Source: Istiophorus platypterus (lineage: Eukaryota; Chordata; Actinopteri; Istiophoriformes; Istiophoridae). From it: DNA of 64,000 nt. The stretch is from contig CM029121.1 of assembly GCA_016859345.1 (NCBI GenBank), forward strand, positions 3,644,329-3,708,328. Reading direction: 5' to 3'. Shown here piece by piece: positions 61,796 to 64,000 of this stretch. Both the position numbers and the translations under genes were made by a program. Under the pieces are notes generated by a model. The model was not told where the DNA came from and did not search any database. It was given only the letters and a program-made list of their open reading frames with translations. How positions within the stretch are numbered: the first letter of the stretch is position 1; each line of letters starts with the position of its first letter.

Positions 61796-64000
61796 GAGAA
61801 ACTCCAATTACTGGACTCTAAAACTTTAATCTTTGTCAAAATTGATCATTGAGAACATTTTTATTTTGTGTTTATTGATCAGTGGATATGAAAAAAATTT
61901 ACAACCCTCTTGTGGGATCGAATGCCATCTACCTCTATAAACAATCTTATTCCCAGGTGTGAATTTACAAAAAGTTTTTACTTTAACTTAAATTGCAAGG
62001 TGTCACAAGCAGTAGAGTATACAGGAGACCGCCAGTTAGTTATTTGGGTCATTATTTTGGGGTGGCTATAAAATGGAGTCATTCTTAAGGTTGTCTCTCT
62101 TCACTCTACTATTCCATCTTCAAAACTGTTGTGTCTGTAAACCTATCGAACCAGGGACCTATCTTATCAGTGTAAGATACGGTAATAGGCTCTCGCTCTC
62201 CTAGTCTTTTTGTGTATGTGTGGGAAGAGGAAAGGAGTTTTTTTGTTGTTAGTTCGTTATCTGTACCTACATATATCACTCTTTCTAGAGCTACCTTCAT
62301 TGTCTGCTCTTTCTCTTAAACTCCCTTCCTCTACCTCTGTCTGCTCTACTCATCTGGATGAGCCTTTTCATTATGAACTGAGACAGCTTTGCAGCTGTTG
62401 CCTATGCTGTGTGCTTGTGCTGTCTTCTCGTCACCAGAACAAATGGCTTAGGGAAACACTACTGATTAGCCTGGCTGATTATACACCTAGCTTCAAGTCA
62501 TCCTTGCTGTCAGTAACTAACTAACTAACTTAGAACAAAGTGATAATTATACAGAAAAAAAGCATCCAGGTAGGGGTCAACTGTGTTATTATGTCTGGAA
62601 GACTAATTAAAAAGACAGACCAAGTGATGATACAATTCATCTGTGCTTGTTCAGGTTAGATTTGGTTTTTGGTTAGGATTATAAAGAGTCATGGTTTGTG
62701 TTAAATTACTACATTAAAGGTGTCCTGCAGAGGTTTTTTTTGCTAATAAACTTTCTTTTTACTTTCAGTGATACTCATCAGTACCGATTGTGTATATCCT
62801 TAAAGTCTCACAAAATGATGAATGACCCGTCCTCATCAACCATCTGACTCTGACTCTTTTACTTTTTTTTTTTTACATGCATTTTTTACATGCTTGTTTA
62901 TTTGCTAGCTGTCTTCTTACTTCCTGTTTTTGTTGGCACATTGCTGTATATTTTGGTACATTAACACTATTTGTATGTCAGTGGAATTGTGTGATGTAAA
63001 TCACATGCATGTGCATGTGAATGCATAAAAAACAAGAGAAAATGGGGACCCACACATTAAAACACTGCACTATAGTGCTACTTGTTATTAAAATCTTTAG
63101 GGTGGAACCCTTTAGGTCAGGGAAAGATCATGGTTTGGTTTAAAATTTCTGCTTTGTTAAGGTTGGGGGACCTTCACAATCTTGATTACAGTGATAACCA
63201 CAGGGTTAGGGTCTGTGATTGTGGTCATTGTTGAAAGAAGTGGGTAACAACCTCCTGGCCTTTCAACTGACACCACCTCCAGGTGAAATTTTTCACTTGT
63301 GGTGAAGAAATATCATAATCTAATAGGCAGAATGCCAATACATTCTTCTGAAATACATTTATCCTTTCAATAGTGTGAATCTTCAAAGGCTTTATGAATA
63401 ACAAACACGTCAATACCGGTTTATTACAATGTATTGAATACTGCAGCTTCTAGGGGCCTCTGGACTAAGTCTCGATTACTTAAAAACTGCTGCTGACAGT
63501 CCAACTGAAATGCTCAACAGCATTATTCATATGGTATATGCCTGGTGCGAGTGAACAATTTCTGTATGTGACATATCACATATTTTAGATTACTAAAAAA
63601 CAGATTTTTTTGTGTGACTTCCCAAAGACTTTGCTCAGACTCAGATGTCATCTTCTGATGGTAAACACTAAGAAAATCACCATAGGTAACATGCTTTCTT
63701 CTGTCCACACTTGTAAATGTAGACATCTGTCATCTGTCTGATAATCCTCCTATTAGCGGTTTTAAGAAACTGTTACAGGACAGAAAATAGCATTAAACCC
63801 TCTGTTGGGAGCAGGGCACCTATCTATTGACAGAAGATCAATTGTTAACAGATCACATGCACATACTCTGAACATACTCAGCACACTCATACACTTACTG
63901 TGGCTGGTTCAGAGTGTGATAGTAGTTTTCTATCCAGGAATGTCCTGTTCCTGAAAGACGATTATCATTCTCATCAGTTACCTCCTTAGAACCTTCACAC
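56866..64000 (+). other. galnt18: start of intron 9 of galnt18
   Basis: From the GTCAGT donor to the end of the window no further lectin-domain exon was found. Contents seen are a TG run at 61737-61793 and, at 60388-60445, a ctggttcccaaccaggg-type sequence typical of fish hAT-like miniature elements. Other open frames here are short and show no conserved pattern. Confidence 0.75.
61737..61793. repeat. (TG)n microsatellite, one interruption
   Basis: TG units with a TTTC break near 61747-61750. Confidence 0.95.

Noticed and set aside
1..64000. CRISPR array, operon or bacterial system
   Set aside because: No regularly spaced direct repeats with unique spacers were seen; the tandem repeats are dinucleotide microsatellites, and the gene structure is that of a vertebrate with introns.

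Overview
The window is vertebrate nuclear DNA, most probably from a teleost fish. It is AT-rich and intron-dominated, full of long (TG)n and (TA)n microsatellites, and carries decayed Tc1-like, LINE, SINE and DIRS-like elements of the kinds common in fish. No bacterial-style gene, operon, CRISPR array, rRNA or functional tRNA was found.

The one host gene I can support is on the + strand: eight consecutive internal coding exons of a polypeptide N-acetylgalactosaminyltransferase, best matched to galnt18. The exons lie at 22462-22669, 22844-23010, 24815-25001, 35202-35399, 41312-41426, 45733-45918, 46824-46961 and 56770-56865. All have AG/GT junctions and their phases join without a break over 1,295 coding bases (about 431 residues). 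They hold the end of the stem, the whole GT-A catalytic core (DxH at 24973-24981) and the start of the ricin-type lectin domain. Exon 1 (cytoplasmic tail, membrane anchor, start codon) and the last lectin exons were not found and should lie outside the window.

Layout: 1-22.4 kb is intron 1 or upstream sequence. It holds a CpG-richer block (about 0.9-2.65 kb), a LINE reverse-transcriptase remnant with a tRNA-derived SINE head (8.4-8.85 kb), a broken copy of a multicopy fish protein family on the minus strand (9.87-11.25 kb), LTR-like repeats and a Tc1 terminal fragment (18.1-18.6 kb). Introns 2 and 3 are short. Intron 4 (10.2 kb) has an internally deleted Tc1 copy close to exon 5. Intron 5 (5.9 kb) has a DIRS-like reverse-transcriptase remnant and a SINE. 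Intron 8 (9.8 kb) has a nested set of Tc1 remnants, a second Tc1 copy inverted relative to the intron 4 copy, and a decayed LINE-like element followed by another Tc1 terminus. 56.9-64 kb is the start of intron 9.

Points most worth following: inverted Tc1 copies within about 1 kb of both sides of exons 5-8 (a possible back-splicing arrangement); TG tracts directly against two splice acceptors; a nested insertion inside a transposase remnant with a 6-base duplication; and the minus-strand orphan family, which has three acidic motifs that could form a DDE-like site. All family assignments come from reading and recalled family features; no search was run.
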